Of a stretch of DNA of 64,000 nucleotides, positions 27,167 to 38,427 are shown piece after piece. The notes below the pieces were generated by a model. That model saw nothing but the letters and a program-made list of their open reading frames with translations. It did not search any database and was not told the DNA's origin. Position numbers and translations under genes: made by a program. The stretch covers positions 1 through 64,000 of the forward strand of contig NZ_VYIK01000006.1 of assembly GCF_008709575.1 (NCBI RefSeq), written 5' to 3'. This DNA comes from Mycobacterium sp. GTDB taxonomy: Bacteria; Actinomycetota; Actinomycetes; Mycobacteriales; Mycobacteriaceae. How positions within the stretch are numbered: the first letter of the stretch is position 1; every line of letters begins with the position of its first letter.

Positions 27167-27457
27167 TCAGCCGCCCCATTTGGCGGCTTCGGCTTGGTCG
27201 CGGGCCAGCATCGACACCGTGTTGTTCTCGTGGGTGCCCGCCATCGCGTGATAGGCCCGCACCAGATCGCTCATCGCCTGGTTCCACTGGGTCTGCCAGG
27301 CCTGATAGGTCATTGCGGTGTCGCCCTGCCAGGCGCCCGACAGCGCCGCCTGCTCACTGGCGATATCGGCGCCCAGCCCCTGCATGGTCGCCGCGTACCC
27401 GCTCATATCCGCGGCATGGGCCAGCATCGCCGGGTAGTTGTACACAATCTGCGACAT
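27167..27457 (-). CDS. esxH: ESX-3 WXG100 substrate EsxH (TB10.4)
   Basis: [60 protein letters not shown]. WxG motif and Zn-ligand-like His/His/Glu residues (LAH, YHAM, GTHE) retained. Confidence 0.97.
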   Translation of the reverse strand: MSQIVYNYPAMLAHAADMSGYAATMQGLGADIASEQAALSGAWQGDTAMTYQAWQTQWNQAMSDLVRAYHAMAGTHENNTVSMLARDQAEAAKWGG

Positions 27458-27472
27458 CATCTGTTCCTTACT

Positions 27473-27766
27473 TCAGAATCCGGTGTACTCCGACGCGGCA
27501 GCCGCATCGGCGGCCACATACGTGGCAGCGGCCTCCCCTAAATTGGCCTGGGCGATGTCGAGCAAGGTGTTGATCCGCGCGGCCACCTCCACGAAGCGCG
27601 CATGCGCTGCCTGAAACGCCGCCGCCGACTCGCCGACGTGAAATGCCTGGGCCGCGACCGCCTCCTGCTCGGCCTGGCTGATCGTGGAGCGCAACAGACC
27701 CGCCTTGGCCGCAAAGGCCGACTGCGCAGCCACCAACTGCGCGATATGGGCATCCAACAGACTCAT
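27473..27766 (-). CDS. esxG: ESX-3 WXG100-like substrate EsxG
   Basis: MSLLDAHIAQLVAAQSAFAAKAGLLRSTISQAEQEAVAAQAFHVGESAAAFQAAHARF; 97 aa. Confidence 0.97.
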   Translation of the reverse strand: MSLLDAHIAQLVAAQSAFAAKAGLLRSTISQAEQEAVAAQAFHVGESAAAFQAAHARFVEVAARINTLLDIAQANLGEAAATYVAADAAAASEYTGF

Positions 27767-27794
27767 CCCGGTTTCCTTCCCACTCGATTTATCG

Positions 27795-28103
27795 TCACAG
27801 TCCGCCGGCCAGGTAAGCCGACGCCGCCGTCGCGTCGCCGATGCCGTAGCTGGTGCCGGATTCGGCAACTCCGACGCCGGAGCGGCCGAGCTCCTCGACA
27901 CCCTCGGCGGCGACGGCGACATGTTCGCTGCCCTGGGCGCTGAATCCGGCCGCGGTCTGCAGCGAGACCGGGTCGGCTGCCGGCGGGACCACCGCGGTGA
28001 TCACGGGCGCCGCTTGGGCTTGCGCCGCCGCCAGCCGCGTGGTGATCGCTTCCACCGCAGCGCTGGCCGCGGCCAGGCCCTCCGGCACAACTCGCAGAGT
28101 CAT
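27795..28103 (-). CDS. PE5: PE family protein PE5 (ESX-3)
   Basis: [58 protein letters not shown]; between eccC3 and esxG. Confidence 0.95.
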   Translation of the reverse strand: MTLRVVPEGLAAASAAVEAITTRLAAAQAQAAPVITAVVPPAADPVSLQTAAGFSAQGSEHVAVAAEGVEELGRSGVGVAESGTSYGIGDATAASAYLAGGL

Positions 28104-28127
28104 GGCAGATACTCCTTTCGCCGAAAC

Positions 28128-31100
28128 TCATCCACCATCGACGGTCACGCTCTGGTCGACCAACGGATTGACCAACTGCACATAGCTAGGTCTGTCACTG
28201 CCGTCCGACAGAATGGCCCGCCCGGGTGGCAACCGGTCGAATCGCCGACCTCGGATCTTGCCGCCATCGGCAGGGTTGCCGGACAGCATCAACGTGGTCG
28301 CCTGCAAATCGTTCATCCGGCGCAGCAGCGGGCTGGTCATCAGCGCGTGGGCAGATCCGCTCGCCCGCGCCGTGACGATCACCCGCAGGCCCAGGTCGCC
28401 GGCCTGTCCCAACAGTCCGACCAGCGGGGTCCACGGCCGTTGTCCTACGAAGGGCCCGATCATCGCCGGAGTGTCCGGTATCTGGTCGACGTCGTCGACG
28501 ATCAGGTAGTGGGTGTGACCGGCATAGGACCACCGGGAAAGCTCCGATGGCGCGAGCTCCGCCGGCGGTCGGCGCTTCTCGATCAGCGCCGACAGGCCCA
28601 GCATCGCCGGGATGACGCGGTCGAGGTTCGCGATGTATTCGTTGTCGGGGAACAGCGGCTCGTCGACCAGGTGCAGCCGGCGGTCCAGCACGGTGAACGC
28701 CACCCGGTCGGGGCTGGAGTTTTGCCGGATCGTTCGGATGATGTGGCGCAGCAGCGTCGTCTTGCCGGACTTGGTGTCGCCGAGCACCATCAGCAGCGGG
28801 TCCGCGGCGAAGTCGAGTTCGACGGGCGCCAGGTCCTCTTCGCGCTGACCGATGACCACCCGGTCGGGCCCGGGGTACAGCGCTCCCAGCGCAGCCGGCG
28901 CCAGGTTGGTGGGCAGCAATCGCACCGGCGGCGCCGCCAGACCGGCATGGCGGGCGGTGATCGCCGCCACCTGGCTCAGGTCGGGTTGGGCGAACAGGAA
29001 GTGCTGGGCGGCCATGGTCAATCCGCGGCCGGGCTGGTTGGCCGGAACCGACTCCGCCGGCCGGCGCAGCGCACCGACCACCCGGACGTTGCTGTCGCGG
29101 GCATCGTGCAGCCTAAGCTCCAACCGCAGTCCGAGACCGTCACGCATCGCCAACGGCACCTCCAGCCAGCTCGGGGTGGTGATGACGACGTGGATGCCGT
29201 AGGCCAGGCCGATGTTGACAAGTTCGGTGACCCTGGTCAGCAATGGATTGCGGGTGCTGAATTGATCGGTGTTGTCCCGGCTGAACGCATAGAGGTTGTC
29301 GATGACCAAAAACACCTCGCCGAAACCGTCGTCGTGCCGGCCGTCCCGGGGCAGCTGCCGCTGCTGACGGCGGTGCAGCAACTGTTCGAGTTCGCCGAAG
29401 GTGCGGCGGATGCGCTCGGGTTCCAGCGGCGTCGCGACGCTGCCGACATGGGCCAGATCTTGCAGCACCCGCAGCTGCCCGCCGCCGTAGTCCAGGCAGT
29501 AGAAACTCACTTCGCGCGGTGAGTGCAGTTGGGCCGCCGATAGGATAAAGGTTTGCAGGGCAGTAGATTTACCGGACTTGGCGCCACCGTGTATTGCCAT
29601 GTTGCCGGCTGCCGAGCGGGCATCGAACACCAGCGGGTCGCGGCGCATCTCGAACGGCTTGTCGATTTCGCCCAGCGGCCAGCGTAATTGCTGGGGCGGT
29701 AGCGCGGCGCGCGCCAGCACTGTGGCCAGCGGGATCGGTTCGTCCAGCGGCGGAAGCCACAGCTGCGGGGCCCGCGGGCCGTATCGCGCCAGCTGGTCAC
29801 CGATCGTGGCGATCAGTTTGCGCGGCGGGTTCGTCGGCTCGTCCTGCTCGCCGTCGACCACGACGGTGTCCTGATCCGGCTCCACCCAGCCCGCGGTGAA
29901 CAGCTTCGGCTCCGAAAATGACTGCATTCTCAGCTTTTTCGCTGTTCGCGGGGGATCGTAGATCCCGTCGACGTAGGTACTGCGGAACTTGATCGGAGCC
30001 GCCCCGGGGGCCGGCACCAAAAAACCCACGCCTTTGTGTTCTTTACCGGATTCGATGTGATAGGCGTCGTCCACCCCGATGATCTGGCGCGACACCGCGG
30101 GACTGGCCACCTTCAGGCCGATCCGGTAGGAGGTGTTCTTGTCGATGTCCTTGATCTTGCCGACATCCAGCGTCTGGGATGCGAACAGGATATGGATGCG
30201 AAACGAGCGGCCTTTGCGAGCGACGTAGTCGAACAGTTCGGCGTACTCGGGGTGATCGGCCAGCATCAGGGTGAACTCGTCGGCGACCACGAACAGCGTC
30301 GGGATCGGCGCCAGTTCGTGTCCGGCCGCGATCGCGTTCTCGTATTCGGTCACCGAGTTGAACGCGCTGCCCTGGATCTTCCGGCCGGCTTCGCGTAGCA
30401 GCACCTCACGGCGGGCCACCTCACCGCGCAAGGTATCGGCGAACCGCTCCGCCAGCGACTTCTTCTCGGCCATGTTCGAGATCACCGCGACGACCTGCGG
30501 GAAGTTGCGGAAGCTGTCGGCGCCCGCCTCACCTTTGAAGTCGGCGTAGATCACGATCAACCGATCCGCCGGGTGGGTTACCAGCAGTGCCAACAGAATC
30601 GACATCAGGGTCTGAGATTTTCCCGAGCCCGTCATGCCGATCATCAGCCCGTGTGGGCCCATGCCGCCCTCGGCCTCGTCCTTGAGGTCGAAGATCAGCG
30701 GCTCCCCGGTGGCGGTGACCCCGATCGGGACCCGTAACTCGTCCTCGCGCCGTCGCGGCGCCCACAGCGCCGGGACGTCGAGTCGCGACGCATCCGCAAT
30801 GCCCAGCAAGGTGGTGAAGCTGGCACCGCGAATGGCTGCCGACTGCGAGCCGTTGTGCGTCGGGTCGGAGTCCCAGCGTGACAGTCGGCGTGCGAGGTGG
30901 GCGGCGTCGTCGGCCCCGAACTGGTCGGCGGTGTCGATGTAGCGCTGCCATCCACCGGTTTGCCAGCGGTCGATGACGCCGCCGGTGATGCGCAGGATCG
31001 GTTGTTCGGGGTCCGGGTACTGTTCGCGGTGCGGCGGTGTCGCCGAGCGTTGCACGACGGTGACTCCGGCGCGCCCCAGGGGCAGCGGGGAGCCGGCCAG

Positions 31101-32072
31101 GTCGTAGTCCGGTTCGTCGACGACGACGAGCAGGTGCCGCAACGTCTCGCCGGGCGCCCCGGTGAACGCCGGCCGATCGCTCAGCGCCGGCCCGAGCAGC
31201 GCGGCCAGCTCGTCGGCGTGGGCGGTCAAGTATCGGGCCGGGCCCACTCCGTCGAGCCGGCCGGGAATGTCCACATGCGGTAACCACTTCAACCAGGACC
31301 ACTCCGGGGTCTCCAGGTCCGCTGAGGCCACCGCGACACCCAGGACGGTCGGGTCATGCCAGGTCACGGCCTGCGCGATCCAGGCCCGCAGCGCGGCGCG
31401 CACCTCGGCGGGCTCGCCGAGCACGGTGATGCGGGAGACCCTGCCCAGGTCGATGGCGCTCGGCAGGTCGCGCACCGTGCGCCCGATCTCCAACAGGCTT
31501 CGTAATGCGCTGTGACACACCGGTTCCAGATCGATTTCGGCGACGGTGTCGCTGACCCGCAGAGCGGTGTCCAGCTCAGCCGAGTGCAGTCCCACCCGCA
31601 CCGCCAAGAAGTCGGCGTCGTGCGGGTCGCGTTCCCACTGACGGCGCGAGCCGGGTATGGCGACCAACTCGGCCGGCGCCGGATGCGACCACTGCGCGGC
31701 GGCACGCTGGTCGGCGGCGTGCGCCCGGATGTTGTCCCGCACCACCGACAGGTAACGCAGGTAATCGGCGCGCTCGGCGTCGACCTCCACGGTGCGGGCT
31801 TTCTTGTCGCCGCCGCGGTACAGCCCGGTGGCGGCCAGCAGGATGACGAACGGAAAAAACAGCATCGCCGGTGAGAACAGCCGCATGCCCGCGGCGACGA
31901 TGGCGATGATCATCCCGACGATGAGCACGACGATGACCACGGGCAGGGCCCGCTGCAAAAAGGGCGGCGGTATCACCCTCGGCAGCTCAGGCGGCGCCTC
32001 GATGGTGATGGTGCCCTTGCGTGTCACCGGCGGGGGCAGCCGACGACGGGTTTCGAAGATCAGGCGACTCAT
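28128..32072 (-). CDS. eccC3: ESX-3 FtsK/SpoIIIE ATPase EccC3
   Basis: 1314 aa, N-terminal TM pair, three P-loops ([26 protein letters not shown]). Confidence 0.97.
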   Translation of the reverse strand: MSRLIFETRRRLPPPVTRKGTITIEAPPELPRVIPPPFLQRALPVVIVVLIVGMIIAIVAAGMRLFSPAMLFFPFVILLAATGLYRGGDKKARTVEVDAERADYLRYLSVVRDNIRAHAADQRAAAQWSHPAPAELVAIPGSRRQWERDPHDADFLAVRVGLHSAELDTALRVSDTVAEIDLEPVCHSALRSLLEIGRTVRDLPSAIDLGRVSRITVLGEPAEVRAALRAWIAQAVTWHDPTVLGVAVASADLETPEWSWLKWLPHVDIPGRLDGVGPARYLTAHADELAALLGPALSDRPAFTGAPGETLRHLLVVVDEPDYDLAGSPLPLGRAGVTVVQRSATPPHREQYPDPEQPILRITGGVIDRWQTGGWQRYIDTADQFGADDAAHLARRLSRWDSDPTHNGSQSAAIRGASFTTLLGIADASRLDVPALWAPRRREDELRVPIGVTATGEPLIFDLKDEAEGGMGPHGLMIGMTGSGKSQTLMSILLALLVTHPADRLIVIYADFKGEAGADSFRNFPQVVAVISNMAEKKSLAERFADTLRGEVARREVLLREAGRKIQGSAFNSVTEYENAIAAGHELAPIPTLFVVADEFTLMLADHPEYAELFDYVARKGRSFRIHILFASQTLDVGKIKDIDKNTSYRIGLKVASPAVSRQIIGVDDAYHIESGKEHKGVGFLVPAPGAAPIKFRSTYVDGIYDPPRTAKKLRMQSFSEPKLFTAGWVEPDQDTVVVDGEQDEPTNPPRKLIATIGDQLARYGPRAPQLWLPPLDEPIPLATVLARAALPPQQLRWPLGEIDKPFEMRRDPLVFDARSAAGNMAIHGGAKSGKSTALQTFILSAAQLHSPREVSFYCLDYGGGQLRVLQDLAHVGSVATPLEPERIRRTFGELEQLLHRRQQRQLPRDGRHDDGFGEVFLVIDNLYAFSRDNTDQFSTRNPLLTRVTELVNIGLAYGIHVVITTPSWLEVPLAMRDGLGLRLELRLHDARDSNVRVVGALRRPAESVPANQPGRGLTMAAQHFLFAQPDLSQVAAITARHAGLAAPPVRLLPTNLAPAALGALYPGPDRVVIGQREEDLAPVELDFAADPLLMVLGDTKSGKTTLLRHIIRTIRQNSSPDRVAFTVLDRRLHLVDEPLFPDNEYIANLDRVIPAMLGLSALIEKRRPPAELAPSELSRWSYAGHTHYLIVDDVDQIPDTPAMIGPFVGQRPWTPLVGLLGQAGDLGLRVIVTARASGSAHALMTSPLLRRMNDLQATTLMLSGNPADGGKIRGRRFDRLPPGRAILSDGSDRPSYVQLVNPLVDQSVTVDGG

Positions 32073-33640
32073 CGGCTCTCACCGCCGTTCCCGGGTCGGG
32101 CGTCGGGCGCCAGGCCGTCGTGGGCGAGCAGCGCGTCGGCCCGCGACAGCGTCGGGCCCGGGGCGAACTGCGCCAGCATCGACCAGGGAATCGCAGTCGG
32201 TGGCGGGTTTAGCCCCAGTGCCTCAACAGTTTTGGGACGTCCAGTAGAAGTGGTGGCCTCGTTGTCGATGCCGTAGCGCACCCCGGTGTCGGCGATCCAA
32301 TACAGCGACCCGCCGGCCCCCGACGCGGCATCCTGGCCGACGGTCTGGACGAAATAGCCGGTGCCGGGCGGCAACGCGACGCGGGTGGCGACACCGTCGA
32401 CGCCGGCCCCGACCAGGTCTTCGGGGTGGATGCGGTCGGGCACTGGAAGCACCGGGCCGGACAATAGGGTCAGCGAGCTGCCGGCCGAACCCGCCGGCTT
32501 GCGCCAGTAGGCGCACGTGACCGGGTTGCGGGCGACATCGACGAGGTGGACCCGCTGCTCGGGATAGCGGCCGGTGTCCAGCGTGCGCGACACCGGCAGC
32601 CGGGCGACCTGATCGGCGCGCAGCTGCGGCGGCTGATCCAAACCATAGGAGTCGGCGTTGCGCAGCAGCGCGGCGAGCACCGGTGAGATCGGTTGCAGGC
32701 CATCGGACAACACCGCGTAGTACTGCACGGCGTCGGCAGACTTTTCGGTCAGGGCGTGCGCGGCGACCACCGAGCCGACCGGCGCGGCCACGGGCAGGCC
32801 GAACTGCGGCGGCTCGCCTGCACCGGGGACGACCGGCACGGTCAGCGCCGCGGCTTCGGGAATCGCGTTGAGAAGGCCGGCGGCAATAGGTCGCGGCGCG
32901 GGCGTGTCGATACCGAAGCCCAGCGCCCCGGTGACGGCGCGGTCGGCCAGGTCGATCCGGCTGCGCCTGCCGTCCCACAGCAGCCAGACGCCGGTCGGAT
33001 CTTCGGCCAGCACCGCGTCCTGCCGACCGAGCCGGCCGGCCCGGGCACCGCTGCTGTCGGGCGGGCCCGCGATCAGCGTGACGCCGGCAGACGGGCCGCC
33101 GGCCGCGTCGCACACCGTCCAGTCGGCGTCCTTGGCGGTGTTTTGCACCATCCGCTCCGGCGCGCCCGGAATGCCGAGGAGATTGCCGCGCGGAAATTGA
33201 TCCAGTTCACGGCTTTTGACGGTGGTGGGATCGACGGGCCGGCCGACGATCAGCCGGGCCGAAGTCAAGTTGAGCACCGGGTGCAACCGCTCGCCCAGCC
33301 GCACGTAGAGCGCGGCGGTGGACCGGTCGGCCAACACGGTGTCGTGGGCCGCCGAGGGGTTGGGCTGTATCAGTGTGAACACCAGGCAGCCCACCAGCGC
33401 CGTGGCCAAGATCAGCGCCCCCATCAACACCGCGCGGGCCTGGGTGCGCAACGGCTCGACGAGCATCCGGGTGTCGTGCAGGGCCACCCCGGCAGCGATC
33501 CGGCGCATCACAAACCGCCAGCCGCTGACCTGATGGCGGGTGACGAAGCCGCGGCGATAGGCCACCGCCTGCGGATTGTCGTTGACCGGGGTGCGGGAGG
33601 AGAACGAGCGCCGGTCCTGGCCGGGTTCCGGATCGGTCAT
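32069..33640 (-). CDS. eccB3: ESX-3 core protein EccB3
   Basis: [40 protein letters not shown] EccB N-terminus with single TM; overlaps eccC3 and eccA3. Confidence 0.96.
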   Translation of the reverse strand: MTDPEPGQDRRSFSSRTPVNDNPQAVAYRRGFVTRHQVSGWRFVMRRIAAGVALHDTRMLVEPLRTQARAVLMGALILATALVGCLVFTLIQPNPSAAHDTVLADRSTAALYVRLGERLHPVLNLTSARLIVGRPVDPTTVKSRELDQFPRGNLLGIPGAPERMVQNTAKDADWTVCDAAGGPSAGVTLIAGPPDSSGARAGRLGRQDAVLAEDPTGVWLLWDGRRSRIDLADRAVTGALGFGIDTPAPRPIAAGLLNAIPEAAALTVPVVPGAGEPPQFGLPVAAPVGSVVAAHALTEKSADAVQYYAVLSDGLQPISPVLAALLRNADSYGLDQPPQLRADQVARLPVSRTLDTGRYPEQRVHLVDVARNPVTCAYWRKPAGSAGSSLTLLSGPVLPVPDRIHPEDLVGAGVDGVATRVALPPGTGYFVQTVGQDAASGAGGSLYWIADTGVRYGIDNEATTSTGRPKTVEALGLNPPPTAIPWSMLAQFAPGPTLSRADALLAHDGLAPDARPGNGGESR

Positions 33641-35484
33641 GCCGGCAGTTCCAGACCCAGCCCGGCCAGCAGGGCCGGCACGGTGTTGGCCACGTCACCG
33701 GCGGTAATCGTCATCAACTCCTCGTCGCTGAAGTCGCCGATCTGCGCGTGGACAGAGTGATCCAACCGGAACTCGCGTTCTTCCTCGGACTTTTCCACCA
33801 CGTTGCGGACGAACCGGCCGTTGCCGGCGATGTCGAGCCCGCGGCGTTCGATCCCGTTGAAGTCGGGCTTGGTCACGTCGGCCAACTGCCCGAATAGCCG
33901 TTCCAGGTCGTCGAGCGCGGCCGGTTCGAAAACACTGTCCCGCTTGGCGGCCATGAAGTTAGCGATCTCGATCAACTCACTGGGTTTGTAGGACGGGAAG
34001 TCGATGGTCCGAGTGAAACGCGAGCGCAGGCCCTGGTTGGTGTCGAGGAACTTGTCCAGGTCGGCGCGGTAGCCGGCGATGATGACCACCAACCGGTCCC
34101 GGTCGTTTTCCATGCGGGCCAGCAAGGTGTCGATGGCCACCAGGCCGAAATCATTTTTGGCACCGGTGGCAACAAGCGCATAGGCCTCGTCGAGGAACAG
34201 CACTCCGTCCAGTGCACTGTCGATGATCGCATTGGTCTTGGCCTCGGTCTCTCCGATGTGCTGCCCGATCAAATCGGCCCGGTGGACTTCCTTGATGTTC
34301 TCCTTCTTGAGCAGGCCCAAACCGCAATAGATTTTCGCGATGACGCGGGCAATGGTGGTCTTGCCGGTCCCAGGCGGCCCCGTGAAGACCAAGTGGTGGG
34401 TGCGTTGGGCCACTTCCAGGCCGCGCGCTTTACGCACCAACTCCATCGCGACCGCACTTTTCAGTCGCGCCACCTGGTCTTTGACCTTCTCCAAACCGAT
34501 GAATTCGCCCAGCTCTTTCTCGGCCTCCGCCAGCAGCGAGGCCTTGCGCTCCTGAGCGCCGGGATCCACGAAATCACCAGGCGCGGGCTCGGTCCCGGGA
34601 TCCCACGGATCGCTCCGCGCGTCTATGCGATCGGCGGTCGTGGTCTGGATGCCGAAGCTGCTATCCGACAGCGCCTCTTCGATGTGGGTGTTCTCCGGAT
34701 TGGCGGCATAAAGGTCCTGCAACACCTCCCGGGCGGTGTCCTCGTCGCCGTCCGCGCGCAGCGCCAGCGCTTTAGCCAGCGCGCCGTCCACCGCGGCGAC
34801 GGCGACAGGCCCGTCAGGCTCCTCGAGGTAGGACAATGCTGCGGCGAACATGCCCAGCCGGGCCAGCGCGATGCCCAAAGTGATCTTGGCGGCGTGCGCG
34901 AAGTACTCGTCGAGACCGGGTTCGTTGACGATCGGAGACAGCAGCTTGACGACGTCCGACCAACGCTGGGCGCGATAGTGGAGCGCGACCTCAACCCAGC
35001 GGGCGTGGCGCCAGCCCGGCCGGCGTTCGCTGACCTCGACGAGCAGCTTATGTGCGTCGGCGTAACGCTCCCCGGCGACCAGTGCCGCCGCGAACGCGAG
35101 GCAGAAATCGTCGGGATCGGTTGCCCGGAACCGCAGATACAGACCGGTGTCGTAGTGGAAACCCAGCGCGCCCGGTGCCAGCTCCACGTGGCGCTGCAGC
35201 ACGCCCGCAGTCGGCGCGGTGCGCCAGATCGCCTCCAGCACGGTGGTGGACACCTCGCCGGCGGCGGCCAGCCCGGTCCACGCATCGCACTGGTCGTAGG
35301 CGATACGCGTGAGCGCGGCGAACCCGGACCGGGCAGCAGCCGGGTCGGCGGGGCGTCGACGGTCGTAGACGGCCAGGCCCAGAGCCCGGCAGCAGGTGGC
35401 GAATCGGCTGACGACATCGTCGTCCACCCGGATGGTCGCGGGCCGGGTCACGAGCAGGCCGGAATCAGCGCTGTCCACCCGCAT
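33637..35484 (-). CDS. eccA3: ESX-3 AAA+ ATPase EccA3
   Basis: TPR-like N-terminal domain, then GPPGTGKTTIARVIAKIYCGLG (CbxX/CfqX AAA+). Confidence 0.97.
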   Translation of the reverse strand: MRVDSADSGLLVTRPATIRVDDDVVSRFATCCRALGLAVYDRRRPADPAAARSGFAALTRIAYDQCDAWTGLAAAGEVSTTVLEAIWRTAPTAGVLQRHVELAPGALGFHYDTGLYLRFRATDPDDFCLAFAAALVAGERYADAHKLLVEVSERRPGWRHARWVEVALHYRAQRWSDVVKLLSPIVNEPGLDEYFAHAAKITLGIALARLGMFAAALSYLEEPDGPVAVAAVDGALAKALALRADGDEDTAREVLQDLYAANPENTHIEEALSDSSFGIQTTTADRIDARSDPWDPGTEPAPGDFVDPGAQERKASLLAEAEKELGEFIGLEKVKDQVARLKSAVAMELVRKARGLEVAQRTHHLVFTGPPGTGKTTIARVIAKIYCGLGLLKKENIKEVHRADLIGQHIGETEAKTNAIIDSALDGVLFLDEAYALVATGAKNDFGLVAIDTLLARMENDRDRLVVIIAGYRADLDKFLDTNQGLRSRFTRTIDFPSYKPSELIEIANFMAAKRDSVFEPAALDDLERLFGQLADVTKPDFNGIERRGLDIAGNGRFVRNVVEKSEEEREFRLDHSVHAQIGDFSDEELMTITAGDVANTVPALLAGLGLELPA

Positions 35485-35501
35485 GCCTCCCCTCGCCAGA
35501 G

Positions 35502-35550
35502 GTAGTGTTGCCTAAGCTAACTTCAGTGAAGTTAGCATTGCTTAAGCTAA
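35502..35550. promoter_or_regulatory. Two tandem IdeR-box-like sites upstream of eccA3 (35502-35520 and 35532-35550)
   Basis: On the minus strand TTAGCTTAGGCAACACTAC and TTAGCTTAAGCAATGCTAA, each 14/19 to TTAGGTTAGGCTAACCTAA by eye. They sit 18-66 bp upstream of the eccA3 ATG. Confidence 0.72.
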
Positions 35551-35668
35551 GTGTCGAGGCGCCGGAGGTGACCGGAAGTCCGAGGCCGGTTACCCGGTGG
35601 CCGAAATCCGGCCGCTGTCCCTGCGTCGTCATGACTGTCTCTTCATCGACTGCTACTCCGCCCGTGAT

Positions 35669-35681
35669 GCAAATCATTTGC
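35669..35681. promoter_or_regulatory. Zur-box-like palindrome GCAAATCATTTGC upstream of eccA3
   Basis: Perfect 6-1-6 inverted repeat resembling the Zur (FurB) site core, about 185 bp upstream of eccA3. Confidence 0.6.
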
Positions 35682-35845
35682 GGTACGGCTTCGACGGATG
35701 CTAACACGGGTCCGCGTCTGCGAAAACGGGAAACGAATGTCTTTATGCCGGTCTTTGTGCCGCCTTTCCCCGAGCCGACCATGACAAAGAGTCGGTCTCG
35801 ACGGCGCCGCGGTTCCACCGCACACCGACGCCGGCCCGCGCTCGC

Positions 35846-36751
35846 CTAGGCTTTGACGGCGCTGACCAGCGTGTTACGGGCGATCATCGGTCCGGCTTCG
35901 CTATCCGGTCCGGGCACCGGGCGGCCGAGTTCGCGCAGGTAATCCCCCAATGGGGTTGCGACCGCGGTCCAGCCGTGCGCGGCGAACCACTGCTCGGCCG
36001 GCGCGCACTGCTCGTTGTAGACCAGCTGGAAGAACATCCGCGGGTCGCCCGCGGCGTTGGCTGCCCGTTCGGCCTCGACGGCCGCCACGAACTCGTCGGG
36101 CGGCATCGGAGCGCCATCCTCGATCGCAGCATGGCTGCCCGGGCAGGACAACGAGTCGATGCCGACGAACAATTCCTCCTGCGCCACAGCCGGGAGATAA
36201 ATCAACAGACCTTCGGCGATCCAGGCCGACGGCCGGGCCGGGTCGAATCCGCCGTCCCGCAACGCGTGCGGCCAGTCCTCTCGCAAGTCAACCGCGATCT
36301 CGCGGCGTTCGGCCCTGGCTGTAGCACCCTGCTTCGCGAGCACCTCGCGTTTGAAGTCGAGGACCTGCGGACGGTCCAACTCGAAGATCGTCGTGGCGTC
36401 GGGCCAGGTCAGCCGGTAGGCGCGCGAATCCAGTCCGGCAGCCAGAATGACGATCTGGCGCACTCCCGCGTCGGCGGCCCTGGCGAAGTAGGTGTCGAAA
36501 TACCGCGTGCGGGCACCCTGGTAGTTGACGAAATGCCGGCCGAAATCGCTGGTCGTCAGATGGTGTGTGGGAGCCTTGCCGTCCAGCACATCGGCCGCGG
36601 TGCCGCCCACGGCCCGACAAAACACCTCGGCGAACGGATCGACCGCCAGCGGGTCGGGCTTTTTCGCCTCCAGCGCCCGGGCGAGGGCCACGTTCAACGC
36701 GGTCGCACCGACACTCGTCGTGATGTCCCAGCTGTCACCGTCGGTACGCAC
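35846..36751 (-). CDS. Class I SAM-dependent methyltransferase, SAM00027 type (Rv0281-type)
   Basis: [55 protein letters not shown]. Confidence 0.9.
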   Translation of the reverse strand: MRTDGDSWDITTSVGATALNVALARALEAKKPDPLAVDPFAEVFCRAVGGTAADVLDGKAPTHHLTTSDFGRHFVNYQGARTRYFDTYFARAADAGVRQIVILAAGLDSRAYRLTWPDATTIFELDRPQVLDFKREVLAKQGATARAERREIAVDLREDWPHALRDGGFDPARPSAWIAEGLLIYLPAVAQEELFVGIDSLSCPGSHAAIEDGAPMPPDEFVAAVEAERAANAAGDPRMFFQLVYNEQCAPAEQWFAAHGWTAVATPLGDYLRELGRPVPGPDSEAGPMIARNTLVSAVKA

Positions 36752-36822
36752 CAAACCGAGACTACCTTCGCGATTTTGCCCGGTTCGCCTCGGTGCGCCA
36801 CATCCGCCCGCGCGGCTGAGCC

Positions 36823-37713
36823 TCACACCAACGGGCGGCCGGTCCTGATCCGCCGGTCCACATCCCACAGCAACACGTTGAACGGGAACTGCCGGACACA
36901 GCGCGGCATCAGGTTGTTGACCGTGCGCAGCACGGCGATAAGCCGGTTGAAACGCCGTTGCCTGGCAGCGTCCCACCGCAAGTGCATCTCGTTGCGAAAC
37001 CGTTGTGGCAGAAACCCGGTGGTAATCAGGAGTCCGGGCTTATCGGCCCACCGTTGCAACCACGCGGGCAACCTCAGCCCCGGTACCCGGCCCGCCGCGA
37101 TCGGGTAGAGATAGTCGCGAACCGCATCGTCGATGTGAACTCGGTCCAGTGACTTCTGCCAGTACTCGTCGAAGGCCCTGCGGTCGGCCGGCCACATCTG
37201 CGGCGGCACCTGCAACATGGTGCCAAGGACCATGCCCTCGCGATAGTGCCGTTCGGCGGCGTCGTCGTCCATCTCGCCGACGAACACGCGATAAAAGTCG
37301 ACGCCGCCCTTGTAGAGGCAGGCCGCCACCCACAGCTGCAGTTCCGGGTCGAACGCGTTATAGGTGACCGGGCTGTCGGCGGTCGAATAGACCTGGGCAT
37401 GCACCCGGTTCACCGCCCGGCGGAACGCCGCCTGCTGGGGGGCGGTGCCCGCCATCGCCACCGCCAGGTAAGTGAACGTGGTGCGGGCCCGCTTGATCGG
37501 ATGCCGGTCCAGCCGGCCGCCTTCGACGCGGCTCTCCAGCACGCCGTAACCGACGCCGGGCAAGGCCAACTGCATGATCACATTGGCCGGGCCGAGCAGC
37601 AGCGCCAGGCCCATCAACGTGTCCTCGATCCCCACGGCCCGCCGGGGCCGACGGCGCGCCGTCCCGGGGATCGGAGGATCACTGACCGCACGCTCGACGT
37701 GTTGAACGGTCAT
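36823..37713 (-). CDS. Oxygenase MpaB-like / DUF2236 family protein (Rv0276-type)
   Basis: [41 protein letters not shown]; divergent from a TetR gene as in Rv0275c/Rv0276. Confidence 0.82.
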   Translation of the reverse strand: MTVQHVERAVSDPPIPGTARRRPRRAVGIEDTLMGLALLLGPANVIMQLALPGVGYGVLESRVEGGRLDRHPIKRARTTFTYLAVAMAGTAPQQAAFRRAVNRVHAQVYSTADSPVTYNAFDPELQLWVAACLYKGGVDFYRVFVGEMDDDAAERHYREGMVLGTMLQVPPQMWPADRRAFDEYWQKSLDRVHIDDAVRDYLYPIAAGRVPGLRLPAWLQRWADKPGLLITTGFLPQRFRNEMHLRWDAARQRRFNRLIAVLRTVNNLMPRCVRQFPFNVLLWDVDRRIRTGRPLV

Positions 37714-37782
37714 CGCCACCTGCCCGCACATTCTGAGAACACCCGTTTCCTGATATTGTCGCCCGCGGCGCCGGGTGTCAAG

Positions 37783-38427
37783 ATGGTGCCCGTGGGATTG
37801 GCAACCCAGACCAGCGCACGGCCCTACCGGGGTGTCGAGCCCGCCGACCGGCTGGCTGACCGCAGGGGTCGGCTGATGTCCGCCGGTCTGGATATGCTCG
37901 GCGCCGATCCGGTCGCCGGGCTGACCGTCCGGGGCATCTGTCGGCGAGCCGGCGTGGCCGCGCGCTACTTCTACGAAAGCTTCGCCAACAAGGACGAATT
38001 CGTCGGCGCGGTCTTCGACTGGGTGATCGCCGAACTGGCCGCCACCACTCAGGCCGCAGTGGCCGGGGCGTCCCCCGAGGAGCAAACGCGCGCCGCGATG
38101 GCCAGCATTGTGCGGGCCATCGACGGCGATCCCCGGGTCGGCCGTCTGTTGTTCAGCTCACCGCCGGCCAGCCCGGTGCTGATTCGCAAGCGCGAGGAGT
38201 CCGGTGCACTGTTCGCCATGCTATCCGGCCAGCAGGCGGGCGCTGTGCTGCGCATGCAGCCCAACGAGCGAATCAGGGCCACAGCATATTTCGTGGTAGG
38301 TGGGGTCGGGCAGACCCTGAGCGCCTGGCTGGCCGGCGCGGTGCGGCTAACCGCCGAGCAACTTGTGGAACAGCTTGCGTCGCTGCTGGACCATCTCGGC
38401 GACCCAATGCTGTACCGGGACGACTAG
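37783..38427 (+). CDS. TetR/AcrR family transcriptional regulator (Rv0275c-type)
   Basis: TVRGICRRAGVAARYFYESFANKDEFVGAVFDWV helix-turn-helix. Confidence 0.87.
   Translation: MVPVGLATQTSARPYRGVEPADRLADRRGRLMSAGLDMLGADPVAGLTVRGICRRAGVAARYFYESFANKDEFVGAVFDWVIAELAATTQAAVAGASPEEQTRAAMASIVRAIDGDPRVGRLLFSSPPASPVLIRKREESGALFAMLSGQQAGAVLRMQPNERIRATAYFVVGGVGQTLSAWLAGAVRLTAEQLVEQLASLLDHLGDPMLYRDD

Noticed and set aside
27684-29522. 612-aa + strand ORF
   Set aside because: Antisense to esxG/PE5/eccC3, which have strong family signatures.
35505-35849. 114-aa + strand ORF across the eccA3 upstream region
   Set aside because: Overlaps predicted IdeR/Zur sites and the promoter; composition is not protein-like.
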